Shown: piece by piece, positions 10,895-20,681 of the stretch
Position numbering within the stretch: the first letter of the stretch is position 1
Layout: each line of letters begins with the position of its first letter
Assembly: GCF_002968285.2 (NCBI RefSeq)
Contig: NZ_CP134400.1
Location: 558,001-622,000, forward strand
Length of the DNA stretch: 64,000 nt
Direction of reading: 5' to 3'
From: Mycobacterium sp. ITM-2016-00318
GTDB taxonomy: Bacteria; Actinomycetota; Actinomycetes; Mycobacteriales; Mycobacteriaceae
Notes under the pieces: model-generated
The model's input: the letters and a program-made list of their open reading frames with translations, nothing else
The model's database searches: none
Told to the model about the DNA's origin: nothing
Translations under genes and position numbers: made by a program

Positions 10895-12312
10895 GACTGC
10901 CTCGCCAAGTACGGCGAGACCGTGCTGCGGTGCTCATCGATATCCAGTGCACGGCCGAGTGCCGGGAACGCGCGCTGCGGACAGTTGTCCCGTTCGCATA
11001 CCCGGCAGCCCGCCCCGATCGGTGTGGCGATGTCGCCCGACAAGTCGAGTCCCTCCGAGTAGACGAGCCGGTGTGCGTGCCGAAGTTCGCAGCCGAGCCC
11101 GATGGCAAATGTCTTGCCTGGCTGACCATATCGCGATGCGCGGCGTTCGACTGTGCGCGCCACCCACAGGTAGCTGCGGCCGTCGGGCATCTGCGCGATC
11201 TGCACCAGGATCTTGCCCGGGTTGGCAAAGGTCTCGTAGACGTTCCACAGCGGACAGGTGCCGCCGCTGGACGAGAAGTGAAAACCCGTGGCGGACTGGC
11301 GCTTCGACATGTTGCCCGCCTTGTCCACGCGGACGAACGAGAACGGCACCCCGCGCATCGAGGGCCGCTGCAGCGTCGACAGCCGGTGCGCGATCGTCTC
11401 ATAGCTGACCGCATAGAACGCCGAGAGCCGCTCGGCGTCGTAGCGGAACTTCTCGGCGACCTCGTGAAACTGCGCGTACGGCAGCACGGTCGCCGCGGCG
11501 AAGTAGTTGGCGAGGCCGAGCCTGGCCAGCCTCGTCGACTCCTCGCTGGTGAACTTGCCTTCGGTGACCAGCTTGTCGATCAGCCCGCCGAACTCGAGGT
11601 AGGCCAGCTCGGCGGCCATTTTGAAGACCTGCTGGCCCGACGAGAGGTGGCTGCCCATCTCGAGCCTGCGCGTCGCAGGGTCGTAGCGGTGCAGCACGGT
11701 GTCGCCGAGGTCGCTTCGGGCCACGATGCGCACACCGTGCACGGCCTTGAGTCGATCCGATAGATCTCGGGCGAGGTCGCCGCGGTGCATGCGCAGGTCG
11801 ATCGTCAGATCCTCGGCGGCGGTATCGAGCTCGTGCAGATAGTTCTGCCGCTGATAGAAGTAGTCGCGCACCTCCTCGTGCGGCATCGTGATCGAGCCCG
11901 AGCCGCTGCCGTCGGAGAACCGGTCCTCGGTCGCGGCGGCCAGCTGCGTGGTGGTGAGCTGATAGCGCCGATGCAGGTTCACCATCGCCCGCGCCAGCGT
12001 GGGGTGAGCGTTGACGATGTCGGCGATCTCGGCGGGGTCGACGTCGATGTCGCGGTCCATCGTCACCTCGCGCAGCTCGGCGACCAGACGGGTGTCGTCC
12101 TGTGAGGCGAAGAAGGTGGCGTCCACGCCGAACACCTCGGTGATCCGCAACAGCACCGCGACCGTCAGCGGCCGCACCTCGTGCTCGATCTGGTTGAGGT
12201 AGCTCGGCGAGATGTCCAGCGTCTGGGCCAGCGCGGCCTGGCTGAAGCCCCGCTCGTTGCGCAGCTGCCTGACCCGTGAACCGACGAAGGTTTTGGCCAC
12301 GTCAGAAAGCAT
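10891..12312 (-). CDS. ramB: Transcriptional regulator RamB (acetate/glyoxylate metabolism)
   Basis: A 473-residue regulator of the same length as M. tuberculosis RamB (Rv0465c). An XRE-type helix-turn-helix occupies residues about 9-63 (RQLRNERGFSQAALAQTL). The middle carries a metallopeptidase-like helical domain, and a C-terminal cysteine cluster (CRVCERDNCPQRAFP) follows. RamB binds boxes near icl and its own promoter and adjusts acetate and glyoxylate metabolism. The ATG at 12312 is chosen over the 219-base longer frame, which overlaps the divergent thioesterase gene. The regulatory gap to that gene is only 66 bases. Confidence 0.95.
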   Translation of the reverse strand: MLSDVAKTFVGSRVRQLRNERGFSQAALAQTLDISPSYLNQIEHEVRPLTVAVLLRITEVFGVDATFFASQDDTRLVAELREVTMDRDIDVDPAEIADIVNAHPTLARAMVNLHRRYQLTTTQLAAATEDRFSDGSGSGSITMPHEEVRDYFYQRQNYLHELDTAAEDLTIDLRMHRGDLARDLSDRLKAVHGVRIVARSDLGDTVLHRYDPATRRLEMGSHLSSGQQVFKMAAELAYLEFGGLIDKLVTEGKFTSEESTRLARLGLANYFAAATVLPYAQFHEVAEKFRYDAERLSAFYAVSYETIAHRLSTLQRPSMRGVPFSFVRVDKAGNMSKRQSATGFHFSSSGGTCPLWNVYETFANPGKILVQIAQMPDGRSYLWVARTVERRASRYGQPGKTFAIGLGCELRHAHRLVYSEGLDLSGDIATPIGAGCRVCERDNCPQRAFPALGRALDIDEHRSTVSPYLARQS

Positions 12313-12378
12313 AACCAGAATGTGAAGAACGCCTTCGCAGTCTTGGCAGTCAGGCGGGTTGTGGCAGTATCTGCAACC

Positions 12379-13197
12379 GTGAGTGCCAAGGAAGCGGCCG
12401 CCAGCGGTTTGGCGAAGGCTCTGATGCCCGTGCCGGACCCGCATCCCGACGTTTTCGATGTGCAATGGCCACTGCGGGTCGGCGACATCGACCGGTACGG
12501 ACGTCTGCGGTTCGACGCAGCGACCCGCCACATCCAGGACATCGGCTCAGACCACCTGCGGGAACTCGGTTTCGAGGAGACACACCCGCTGTGGATCGTC
12601 CGGCGCACGATGATCGACATGATCGAGCCGATCGAATTCCAGGACATGCTGCGCCTGCGTCGATGGTGTTCCGGAACGTCGAATCGCTGGTGTGAGATGC
12701 GGGTGCGCATCGACGGCCGCAAGGGCGGTCTCGTCGAGTCCGAGGCGTTCTGGATCAACATCAACCGGGAGACCCAGGGCCCCGCGCGCATCGCCGACGA
12801 CTTCATCGAGGGCCTGCGGCGCACGACGGGCGAGGGCCGGCTGAGGTGGAAAGCGTATCTGACGGCCGGTAGCCGCGAAGATGCGGCGGAGATTCGTGAT
12901 TACCCGGTGCGCGTCAGCGACATCGACATTTTCGATCACATGAACAACTCGGTCTACTGGACGGTCATCGAGGATTACCTCTACAGCCATCTGGAACTGG
13001 TGAAGTCTCCGCTGCGGGTGACCATCGAACACGACGCAGCGGTTGCGCTCGGCGACAAGCTCGAGATCGTCAAGCATGTCCATCCCGCGGGATCGACCCA
13101 GCAGTTCGGCCCAGAACTGACCGATCGCACTGTTACAACGCTCACATACCTGGTCGGTGACGAGACGAAAGCCGTCGCCGCCATCTTCTCGCTGTAG
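12379..13197 (+). CDS. Acyl-ACP thioesterase family protein (FatA-like, Rv0466)
   Basis: A 272-residue double hot-dog thioesterase. Conserved segments include LRVGDIDRYGRLRFDA (about 30-45), RRWCSGTSNRWCEMRVRI (about 94-111) and, in the second half, VRVSDIDIFDHMNNSVYW, whose DHMNN carries the Asp/Asn-His of acyl-ACP thioesterases. It should release fatty acids from acyl carrier protein. The GTG at 12379 gives a length close to Rv0466; 19 extra codons upstream overlap the ramB promoter region. Divergent from ramB, so it may share RamB control. Confidence 0.88.
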   Translation: MSAKEAAASGLAKALMPVPDPHPDVFDVQWPLRVGDIDRYGRLRFDAATRHIQDIGSDHLRELGFEETHPLWIVRRTMIDMIEPIEFQDMLRLRRWCSGTSNRWCEMRVRIDGRKGGLVESEAFWININRETQGPARIADDFIEGLRRTTGEGRLRWKAYLTAGSREDAAEIRDYPVRVSDIDIFDHMNNSVYWTVIEDYLYSHLELVKSPLRVTIEHDAAVALGDKLEIVKHVHPAGSTQQFGPELTDRTVTTLTYLVGDETKAVAAIFSL

Positions 13198-13290
13198 CTC
13201 CCGCCGTTTAACAGTACGACCGTACTGACCTGCGGAAATCGGCTACCGGTCGGTAACTACTGAACCGGTTAAGCCGTTTCTTTTCTTCGC

Positions 13291-13302
13291 AACCTTTGCA
13301 AG
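13291..13302. promoter_or_regulatory. Candidate RamB box upstream of icl
   Basis: AACCTTTGCAAG resembles the (A/G)AACTTTGCAAA consensus known for corynebacterial RamB. It lies in the 271-base icl leader/promoter region, 167 bases upstream of the icl start. The assignment is by motif and context only. Confidence 0.5.
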
Positions 13303-13386
13303 TTATAGACGGCCGTTAACGAAAATTGGCAAGGAGCGCGGCTGGACCTGCACATATAGCGCGGTGCATTATCGGATTAACACAAC

Positions 13387-13398
13387 AGCAAAGTTGCT
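13387..13398. promoter_or_regulatory. Second candidate RamB box upstream of icl
   Basis: AGCAAAGTTGCT reads AGCAACTTTGCT on the minus strand, again close to the RamB consensus and itself palindromic. It is 71 bases upstream of the icl start. The rest of 13198-13468 is AT-richer than surrounding DNA, as expected for a strong promoter, with no ORF. Confidence 0.5.
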
Positions 13399-13468
13399 TG
13401 AGCGTTAACAAGCTGGGAACTCCAGCGACGCCGCAGCGATGATTACGAAAGAAGTGAAGGAGCACCCG

Positions 13469-14755
<1,287 letters not shown>

Positions 14756-14767
14756 GCCGATAGCTGC

Positions 14768-14827
14768 GCGAGCAGACGTAAAAGTCCCCCACGTCTCGGC
14801 GTGTCGGGGACTTTTGCGACTGCTCGC
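14768..14827. terminator. Large nested inverted repeat after icl (terminator or intergenic hairpin)
   Basis: Outer arms GCGAGCAG (14768-14775) and CTGCTCGC (14820-14827) enclose inner arms AAAAGTCCCC (14780-14789) and GGGGACTTTT (14806-14815), all perfect. The inner stem ends in a short T run, so it could terminate icl transcription in either direction; the nested form also resembles dispersed mycobacterial intergenic palindromes. Confidence 0.65.
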
Positions 14828-14850
14828 CAGTGGGGTAGAAAGTGTGACTT

Positions 14851-15705
14851 GTGAGCATTGAACGGGTAGGCGTCGTCGGCGGTGGCCAAATGGGCTCGGG
14901 CATCGCGGAGGTGTCGGCGAAGGCCGGCGCTCACGTGATCGTCTTCGAGCCGACCGAGGAGCTCGCCGAGGCCGGAAGCAAGCGCGTCACCGGATCATTG
15001 GAGCGCGCGACGAGCAAGGGCAAACTCTCGGAGAGCGATCGCGACGCCGCGCTGGGCCGGCTGTCGTTCACCACCAGCCTCGCCGACATGTCCGATCGTC
15101 AGCTCGTGATCGAAGCCGTCGTCGAGGACGAGGCCGTCAAGGGCAAGATCTTCGCCCAGCTCGACGAGCTGATCACCGATCCCGATGCGGTGCTCGCGTC
15201 GAACACCTCCAGCATCCCGATCATGAAAATTGCTGCGGCGACGAAGAATCCGGGCCGCGTGCTCGGTCTGCACTTCTTCAATCCGGTGCCGGTGCTGCCG
15301 CTGGTCGAGCTGGTCAGCACACTGGTCACCTCCGAAGAGGCGTTGGCGCGCACAGAAGAGTTCGCGAGCGGCCTGCTCGGCAAGAAGGTGGTGCGCTGCG
15401 GCGACCGCTCCGGCTTCATCGTCAACGCCTTGTTGGTGCCCTATCTGCTCTCCGCCATCCGGATGGCCGAAGCAGGCGTGGCGACGGTGGAGGACATCGA
15501 CACGGCGGTGGTGGCCGGGCTGTCCCATCCGATGGGCCCGCTGCGGTTGTCGGACCTCATCGGCCTCGACACGATGAAGCTCATCGCGGACTCGATGTAC
15601 GACGAGTACAAGGAGCCCGGCTACGCTCCGCCGCCTCTGCTGCTGCGGATGGTCGAGGCGGGTCAACTCGGCAAGAAGTCCGGCAAAGGCTTCTACTCCT
15701 ACTGA
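14851..15705 (+). CDS. fadB2: 3-hydroxybutyryl-CoA dehydrogenase
   Basis: A 284-residue NAD-dependent dehydrogenase. The N-terminal GVVGGGQMGSGIAE is the dinucleotide motif; SNTSSIPIMKIAAATKNPGR and GLHFFNPVPVLPLVE carry the catalytic Ser/His region (HFFNP). It interconverts acetoacetyl-CoA and 3-hydroxybutyryl-CoA. Start is the GTG at 14851. It is the Rv0468 equivalent directly after icl. The M. tuberculosis mycolic acid methyltransferase genes that follow there (umaA, pcaA) are absent here. Confidence 0.95.
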   Translation: MSIERVGVVGGGQMGSGIAEVSAKAGAHVIVFEPTEELAEAGSKRVTGSLERATSKGKLSESDRDAALGRLSFTTSLADMSDRQLVIEAVVEDEAVKGKIFAQLDELITDPDAVLASNTSSIPIMKIAAATKNPGRVLGLHFFNPVPVLPLVELVSTLVTSEEALARTEEFASGLLGKKVVRCGDRSGFIVNALLVPYLLSAIRMAEAGVATVEDIDTAVVAGLSHPMGPLRLSDLIGLDTMKLIADSMYDEYKEPGYAPPPLLLRMVEAGQLGKKSGKGFYSY

Positions 15706-15725
15706 GCAGCGGACCGTCTCGCGCG

Positions 15726-16595
15726 CTAAGCCTTGGCCAGACGCTTCTTCTCCGCCTCGACATCGAAATCTGCAGGCGGCCATGACAAATCGAGCCCTTC
15801 GAGCGCCTCTATCAGCAACTCCAGAATCGCCAGCCTGCTGTACCACTTGTGGTCACACGGCACGACGTGCCACGGTGCGTAGTCGGTCGACGTCTTTTCG
15901 AGCATCTCCTGGTAGGCATCCACGTACTGCGGCCACAACAAGCGCTCGTCGACGTCGCCGGGGTTGTACTTCCAGTACTTGTCGGGCCGCCCGAGTCGCT
16001 TGGTCAGCCGCTTCTTCTGCTCCTCCAGCGAGACGAACATCGCGACCTTGATGATGTTCGTACCTTCGTCGACGAGAGTCTTCTCGAACCGGTTGATCTC
16101 CTCGTAGCGCTTACCCCACACCTCGGGCGGCACCATGTTATGCACGCGCACCACCAGCACGTCCTCGTAGTGGGACCGGTCGAACACGCCGATGTTGCCG
16201 GCCGGTGGCAGCGCACGCCTGATCCGCCACAGGTATTTGTGTTTGCGTTCCTCTTTGGTAGGCACCCCGAACGCGGTGTACCTGATGCCCTGCGGATTGG
16301 CCGCGCCAACAACATATTTGACGATCCCGCCCTTGCCGGCAGTGTCCATGCCCTGCAGTACTAGCAGCAGTGACCTGTTGTCGCCTGCGCCCTTGCTGTT
16401 GGCGTAGAGCATTTCCTGCAATTCGGCGAATCGCTTGTTGCGCTTCGGTTGCACCGCCTCGGCATCGGCCTTCTTGCCCTTGAATCCCGGGGTGGCGCTG
16501 GTGTCGACGTCGGACACCAGCGCGCCCTGCCGATACACCAGATGGTCGTGCGGTTCGTGGGTCCACAGTTCGGGTAGTTCGGTCGAGGTACTCAT
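15726..16595 (-). CDS. ppk2: Polyphosphate kinase 2 family protein
   Basis: A 289-residue PPK2. The Walker A motif GMDTAGKGG (residues about 77-85) and Walker B region DRSHYEDVLVVRVH are intact, as is the lid segment KYNPGDVDERLLW. PPK2 enzymes phosphorylate nucleotides with polyphosphate, usually GDP or ADP. The ATG at 16595 overlaps the stop of the upstream TetR gene by four bases, so both are expressed from the TetR promoter. The start is placed there because the remaining upstream frame is antisense-like. In M. tuberculosis ppk2 (Rv3232c) is far from this locus. Confidence 0.93.
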   Translation of the reverse strand: MSTSTELPELWTHEPHDHLVYRQGALVSDVDTSATPGFKGKKADAEAVQPKRNKRFAELQEMLYANSKGAGDNRSLLLVLQGMDTAGKGGIVKYVVGAANPQGIRYTAFGVPTKEERKHKYLWRIRRALPPAGNIGVFDRSHYEDVLVVRVHNMVPPEVWGKRYEEINRFEKTLVDEGTNIIKVAMFVSLEEQKKRLTKRLGRPDKYWKYNPGDVDERLLWPQYVDAYQEMLEKTSTDYAPWHVVPCDHKWYSRLAILELLIEALEGLDLSWPPADFDVEAEKKRLAKA

Positions 16596-17299
16596 CTCTT
16601 GAGCAACTGTGGCGGAAGAAGCGGCGACGGGTGTGGCATTCCCCGGAATTCCTCCAGGGAGCCGCCCACCTCGACGATGCCGCACAGGGCATTCCACGAC
16701 AGCATCGTCAGATAGTCGATCAGCTCGTCGCTGCTCATCCGCGGATGCGACATCCACGAGTGCGTGGCCAGCTGCACGCCGCCGACGGTGTGGTAGGCCC
16801 ACGGCTCGACACCGCCGGTATCCATGCCGACAGCGTTCATCTGCCTGCGCAGCATGACCGCCAGCATGCGGGCGATGATCTCCTCGCTGTTGGCGATGAC
16901 CTTGTTCTTGCTCGCCGAGTTGTTCGCCATCACGAAGCGGTAGGGCTCGGGTTCGGCCGCGACCGTCTCGACGTAGACCTTGATGACCTCGCGGGTCAGG
17001 TCGTAACCCTGCAGGTTGGATGAGAGCGCGGCGGCCATGTTGGGGATCAGCGTGGTCTGGGCGAACCGCATCATCACCGCGGTCGTCAGGTCGTTCTTGT
17101 CGACGAAATAGCGGTAGAGGACCGTCTTCGAGACGCCGATTTCGGCGGCGATCTCATCCATGCTGACGTTGCTGCCGCGTCGCCGAATGGCCACCAGCGT
17201 GCCGTCCACCAGCTCATTGCGGCGCTCCACCTTGTGTTGGTGCCAGCGCCGCTTTCGGCCATCGGTCTTGACCGCCGCCTGCGGAGTCTGCTGTGCCAC
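16592..17299 (-). CDS. madR: TetR family regulator MadR (mycolic acid desaturase regulator)
   Basis: A 235-residue TetR regulator with the helix-turn-helix at about 45-70 (MDEIAAEIGVSKTVLYRYF). It sits in the Rv0472c position, divergent from the DUF445 gene, and Rv0472c is known as MadR, which represses the acyl-ACP desaturase genes desA1 and desA2 according to mycolate supply. Orthology is by synteny and sequence character, not by a search. Its 3' end is fused by ATGA overlap to ppk2. The gap 17300-17405 should hold both divergent promoters. Confidence 0.82.
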   Translation of the reverse strand: MAQQTPQAAVKTDGRKRRWHQHKVERRNELVDGTLVAIRRRGSNVSMDEIAAEIGVSKTVLYRYFVDKNDLTTAVMMRFAQTTLIPNMAAALSSNLQGYDLTREVIKVYVETVAAEPEPYRFVMANNSASKNKVIANSEEIIARMLAVMLRRQMNAVGMDTGGVEPWAYHTVGGVQLATHSWMSHPRMSSDELIDYLTMLSWNALCGIVEVGGSLEEFRGMPHPSPLLPPQLLKR

Positions 17300-17405
17300 T
17301 ATCGCGCTAGTCCGTTCGTCTAGATCAACTCGATACTACGGCGAATGATCACTGCATCGCCGATGGGCACGGCCGACACTCCACGATGTAGCGGATGATG
17401 GAGAA

Positions 17406-18752
17406 GTGGCACACAGACCCGACGCAGGATCCAGCGGTTTGCAGGCACTTCCTGCGCCGCAGGCGGACCGGCTGAGCTTCGCGGACTCGCTGGCCGGCGC
17501 CGACAGCGCCGCCGACGAGGAACGCCGCAGCGGACTGCGACGGATGAAGCTCGTCGCGCTGAGCTTCCTCGTCGGTGCGACCGTGCTCTTCCTGTTCTGC
17601 CGGTGGGCCGAAGCCAACGGCGCCGGCGCGTGGGCCGGTTACGTCGCCGCCGCCTCGGAGGCCGGCATGGTGGGCGCGCTGGCCGACTGGTTCGCGGTGA
17701 CCGCGCTGTTCAAGCACCCGCTGGGCATCCCGATCCCGCACACCGCGATCATCAAACGCAAGAAGGACCAGCTGGGCGAGGGGCTCGGCGCCTTCGTCCG
17801 GGAGAACTTCATGTCGCCGGAGGTCGTGGAGACCAAGCTGCGCGACGCGGAGGTGGCCGGCCGGTTGGGTAAGTGGCTGTCGGAGCCTGCGCACGCCGAG
17901 CGGGTGGCCGCCGAGGCATCCACGGCGTTGCGGGTGCTGGTGGAGATGTTGCGCGACGAGGACGTCCAGGCGGTGCTGGACAGGATGATCGTCAAGCGGA
18001 TCGCCGAGCCGCAGTGGGGGCCGCCGATCGGTCGTGTCCTATCTACCCTGCTTCAGGAGCGCAGGCAGGAGGCGCTGCTGCAACTGCTCGCCGACCGCGC
18101 CTTCCAGTGGTCGCTCAACGCCGGTGAAATCATCGAGCGGGTGGTGGAGCGTGACTCGCCGACCTGGTCGCCGCGCTGGGTCGACCACCTCGTCGGCGAC
18201 CGCATTCACCGTGAGCTGATGGACTTCACCGACAAGGTGCGGCGCAATCCCGATCACGAACTGCGCCGCTCGGCCACCCGCTTTCTGTTCGAGTTCGCCG
18301 ACGACCTGCAGCACGACGAGACGACGATCGGCAAGGCCGAAAACGTCAAGAACCAGATCATGGCCCGCGACGAGGTCGCCCGCGCAGCCGAGACGGCATG
18401 GAATGCCGCCAAGCGGATCTTCCTCGAATCGGTCGACGACCCGTCGTCGGCCCTGCGCGCCCGCATCGCGGACTCCGCGGTGCACATCGGGGAGTCGCTG
18501 CGCGACGACGCCGACCTACGCGACAAGGTGGACAACTGGATCATCAGGGCGGCTCAGCACCTGGTCGGCCAATATGGGGCGGAGATCACAACGATCATCA
18601 CCGACACGATCGAGCGGTGGGACGCCGACGAAGCCAGCCGACGCATCGAACTCCATGTCGGCCGTGACCTGCAATTCATCAGGATCAACGGCACCGTGGT
18701 GGGCGCCCTGGCGGGCCTGGCCATCTATTCGATAGCCCAGCTACTCTTCTGA
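17406..18752 (+). CDS. DUF445 family membrane protein (Rv0473)
   Basis: A 448-residue protein with two membrane segments near the N-terminus (about 48-66 and 75-100, the latter ASEAGMVGALADWFAVTALF being the DUF445 hallmark), a long helical extracytoplasmic or cytoplasmic body, and a C-terminal membrane helix (GALAGLAIYSIAQLLF). DUF445 proteins are envelope-associated but have no settled function. Start is the GTG at 17406. It is divergent from madR and corresponds to Rv0473. Confidence 0.88.
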   Translation: MAHRPDAGSSGLQALPAPQADRLSFADSLAGADSAADEERRSGLRRMKLVALSFLVGATVLFLFCRWAEANGAGAWAGYVAAASEAGMVGALADWFAVTALFKHPLGIPIPHTAIIKRKKDQLGEGLGAFVRENFMSPEVVETKLRDAEVAGRLGKWLSEPAHAERVAAEASTALRVLVEMLRDEDVQAVLDRMIVKRIAEPQWGPPIGRVLSTLLQERRQEALLQLLADRAFQWSLNAGEIIERVVERDSPTWSPRWVDHLVGDRIHRELMDFTDKVRRNPDHELRRSATRFLFEFADDLQHDETTIGKAENVKNQIMARDEVARAAETAWNAAKRIFLESVDDPSSALRARIADSAVHIGESLRDDADLRDKVDNWIIRAAQHLVGQYGAEITTIITDTIERWDADEASRRIELHVGRDLQFIRINGTVVGALAGLAIYSIAQLLF

Positions 18753-18757
18753 CCTGC

Positions 18758-18783
18758 GCTAACTAGTGCTTGCAAAAGTTAGC
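18758..18783. promoter_or_regulatory. Palindrome upstream of the XRE regulator gene
   Basis: GCTAACT (18758-18764) and AGTTAGC (18777-18783) are exact reverse complements, with a nested GTGCT/AGCAC pair just inside and beyond. It lies about 60 bases before the XRE gene and could be its own operator or bind another repressor controlling the XRE-hbhA unit. Confidence 0.5.
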
Positions 18784-18842
18784 ACCCCCATCGTACGGTG
18801 GTGTCGTCGCAACGAATAACCGAGGCACCGAGGGGGTAACCC

Positions 18843-19259
18843 ATGTCGCAGGACGAGAAGCTCGTCGATGTGGTCTCCAGCGCTGCGCAGGACATCGGGA
18901 GCTTCATCCGGTCCCAGCGTGAGGCGGCTCAGGTATCGGTGCGGCAGCTGGCCGAGAAGGCCGGCGTGAGCAATCCCTATCTCAGCCAGATCGAGCGGGG
19001 ATTGCGCAAGCCCTCGGCCGATGTGCTGAGCCAGATCGCCAAGGCGTTGCGGGTCTCTGCGGAGGTGCTCTACATCAGGGCCGGAATCCTGGAGCCCAGT
19101 GAGGCCAACGAGGTGCGCGACGCGATCATCACCGACACGGCGATCACCGAGCGGCAGAAGCAGGTGCTGCTCGACATCTACACATCGTTTTGTGAGCAGA
19201 ATGAGGCTTCCCTTGTCATAGAAGACGGGCCATCACGTGAGGAGCCGACGACTGACTGA
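18843..19259 (+). CDS. XRE family transcriptional regulator (Rv0474)
   Basis: A 138-residue protein with a helix-turn-helix at about residues 20-75 (REAAQVSVRQLAEKAGVSNPYLSQIERGLRK, split here as the DNA-binding segment). The rest is helical. It matches Rv0474, next to hbhA. A GGGGGT-type purine run just precedes the ATG. It likely controls hbhA and possibly itself through the palindrome at 18758; targets are not established. Confidence 0.88.
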   Translation: MSQDEKLVDVVSSAAQDIGSFIRSQREAAQVSVRQLAEKAGVSNPYLSQIERGLRKPSADVLSQIAKALRVSAEVLYIRAGILEPSEANEVRDAIITDTAITERQKQVLLDIYTSFCEQNEASLVIEDGPSREEPTTD

Positions 19260-19316
19260 GACAAGACGAACCGCTGTTCAGACGACCGAGTGAAATCAGT
19301 GAAAGGAATTACCGAC

Positions 19317-19943
19317 ATGGCGAAGAAGACTGCCAAACCCACCAATACTCAGCCGACCGTTGACGACCTGAAGGCCCCGCTGCTCGCCGCGGTCGGTGCC
19401 GCGGATCTCGCGCTCGAGCGGGTCAACGAGATCGTCGCGACGCTTCGCGACCGTGCAGGCGAGGCTCGCACCGACGCCGAGGCGCGCGTCGGGGAGAGCC
19501 GTGCCCGAATCACCAAGCTGCAGGAGGACCTGCCGAACCAGTTCGGTGACCTGCGCGACCGGCTGAGCAGCGAGGAACTGCGTAAGTTCGCCGAAACCTA
19601 TGCCGAGACCGCGCAGACCACCTACAACAAACTCATCGAGCGCGGTGAGGTCGCCCTCGAGCGGCTTCGGAACCAGCCCGCCCTCGAAGAGGCCGCCGGA
19701 CGCGTGCAGACCCGCACCGACCAGGCCGTCGAGCTGACCCAAGAAGCGCTGGGCAACGTTGCTTCGCAGACCCGCGCGGTCGGCGAGCGCGCCGCCAAGC
19801 TGGTCGGCGTTGAGCTGCCCAAGAAGGCGCAGAAGGGCGCGGCGCCGGTGAAGAACGCCGCCAAGAAGGCGCCGGCCAAGAAGACCCCGGCCAAGAAGGC
19901 TCCCGCCAAGAAGGCGCCGGCCAAGAAGGTCACCCAGAAGTAA
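19317..19943 (+). CDS. hbhA: Heparin-binding haemagglutinin HbhA
   Basis: A 208-residue surface adhesin homologue. Residues about 20-155 form a long coiled coil; the C-terminus from about 165 is a lysine/alanine/proline tract with repeated KKAPAKK units, which in M. tuberculosis HbhA binds heparan sulfate and is methylated. No signal peptide is present, as in the known protein. AAAGGA precedes the ATG at 19317; a nine-codon longer form is unlikely. It follows the XRE gene in the Rv0475 position. Confidence 0.95.
   Translation: MAKKTAKPTNTQPTVDDLKAPLLAAVGAADLALERVNEIVATLRDRAGEARTDAEARVGESRARITKLQEDLPNQFGDLRDRLSSEELRKFAETYAETAQTTYNKLIERGEVALERLRNQPALEEAAGRVQTRTDQAVELTQEALGNVASQTRAVGERAAKLVGVELPKKAQKGAAPVKNAAKKAPAKKTPAKKAPAKKAPAKKVTQK
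19848..19938 (+). repeat. Coding tandem repeat for the HbhA lysine-rich tail
   Basis: Degenerate repeats of gccaagaaggcbcc-type units (about 15-18 bases) encode the KKAPAKK tail. Copy number is liable to vary between strains and changes the charge of the heparin-binding tail. Confidence 0.75.
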
Positions 19944-19981
19944 ATTCGACGCCAACGGTGGCGCCCGCTTAGGCTGGTGAG

Positions 19982-20266
19982 GTGATCCTTGCCGACCTAG
20001 CGGGCGTCATTGTTTTGGTCCTCGTCGTTGCTGCATTCGCCGTGGCCGCCTACGCCTTCGTCCATGCAGCCATGCAGAGGCCCGACGCGTACACCGCGGC
20101 AGGCAAGCTCACCAAGCCGGTCTGGTTGATGATCATCGGGGGCAGCGTGCTTCTGCTGCTGGTGTTCCGCGATCCCTTCGGCGCCGCGATCGCCGCCGTC
20201 GCCTCGGGCATCTATCTCGTCGACGTCCGCCCCAAGATCCTCGATATCCAGGGAAAGTCGCGGTAG
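19982..20266 (+). CDS. DUF2516 family membrane protein (Rv0476)
   Basis: A 94-residue protein with two to three membrane segments (about 5-30, 46-75). The arrangement after hbhA and before the DUF2599 gene matches Rv0476. Start is the GTG at 19982. It ends four bases before the next ATG, so they are cotranscribed. No function is assigned. Confidence 0.8.
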   Translation: MILADLAGVIVLVLVVAAFAVAAYAFVHAAMQRPDAYTAAGKLTKPVWLMIIGGSVLLLLVFRDPFGAAIAAVASGIYLVDVRPKILDIQGKSR

Positions 20267-20270
20267 TTCG

Positions 20271-20681
20271 ATGCGCCGTATCGTTGCCGCCTCGGCGGCG
20301 GCCATGACCGCTGCCCTCATCCTCGCCGGAACCGCCACGGCCGACACCGTGCCCGGCCCGCCCTACGTCGCACAGGCCGAATGGGCCAAGTGGGCCGACT
20401 TGTCCAGTCTCCGTGTGTATCCCACCGACGCCGCACGCGTCGCGTCGGCCCAGACCGGCACCACCGCTGCGGCCGACGAGGCCTGGACCGAAGTGCTGAC
20501 ACTGTCGCCCGACGCCGACATCCCCGGGATGCGCGAGCAGTTCATGTGCCACTGGTCCTACGCCGAACTGGCTTACCCCGGTAAGTCCAGCTGGAATCTC
20601 GAACCGTGGCGGCCCGAGGTCTCCGGCGACGAGATGGTGGCCGCACACTGCAATCCCGGCGGCACAGAAGAACCGTTCTAG
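20271..20681 (+). CDS. Secreted DUF2599 family protein (Rv0477)
   Basis: A 136-residue exported protein. Residues 1-24 form a signal peptide ending ATA-DTV; the mature part contains paired cysteines (MCHWSYAEL and AAHCNPGG) likely to form a disulfide, a DUF2599 feature. Function is unknown. The TAG stop shares one base with the deoC GTG (TAGTG), so deoC is coupled to it. It is the Rv0477 equivalent. Confidence 0.85.
   Translation: MRRIVAASAAAMTAALILAGTATADTVPGPPYVAQAEWAKWADLSSLRVYPTDAARVASAQTGTTAAADEAWTEVLTLSPDADIPGMREQFMCHWSYAELAYPGKSSWNLEPWRPEVSGDEMVAAHCNPGGTEEPF

Noticed and set aside
18758-18783. CIRCE (HrcA) element
   Set aside because: The TTAGCAC-like half occurs, but the arms are in the wrong order for TTAGCACTC-N9-GAGTGCTAA and the context is not a chaperone gene.
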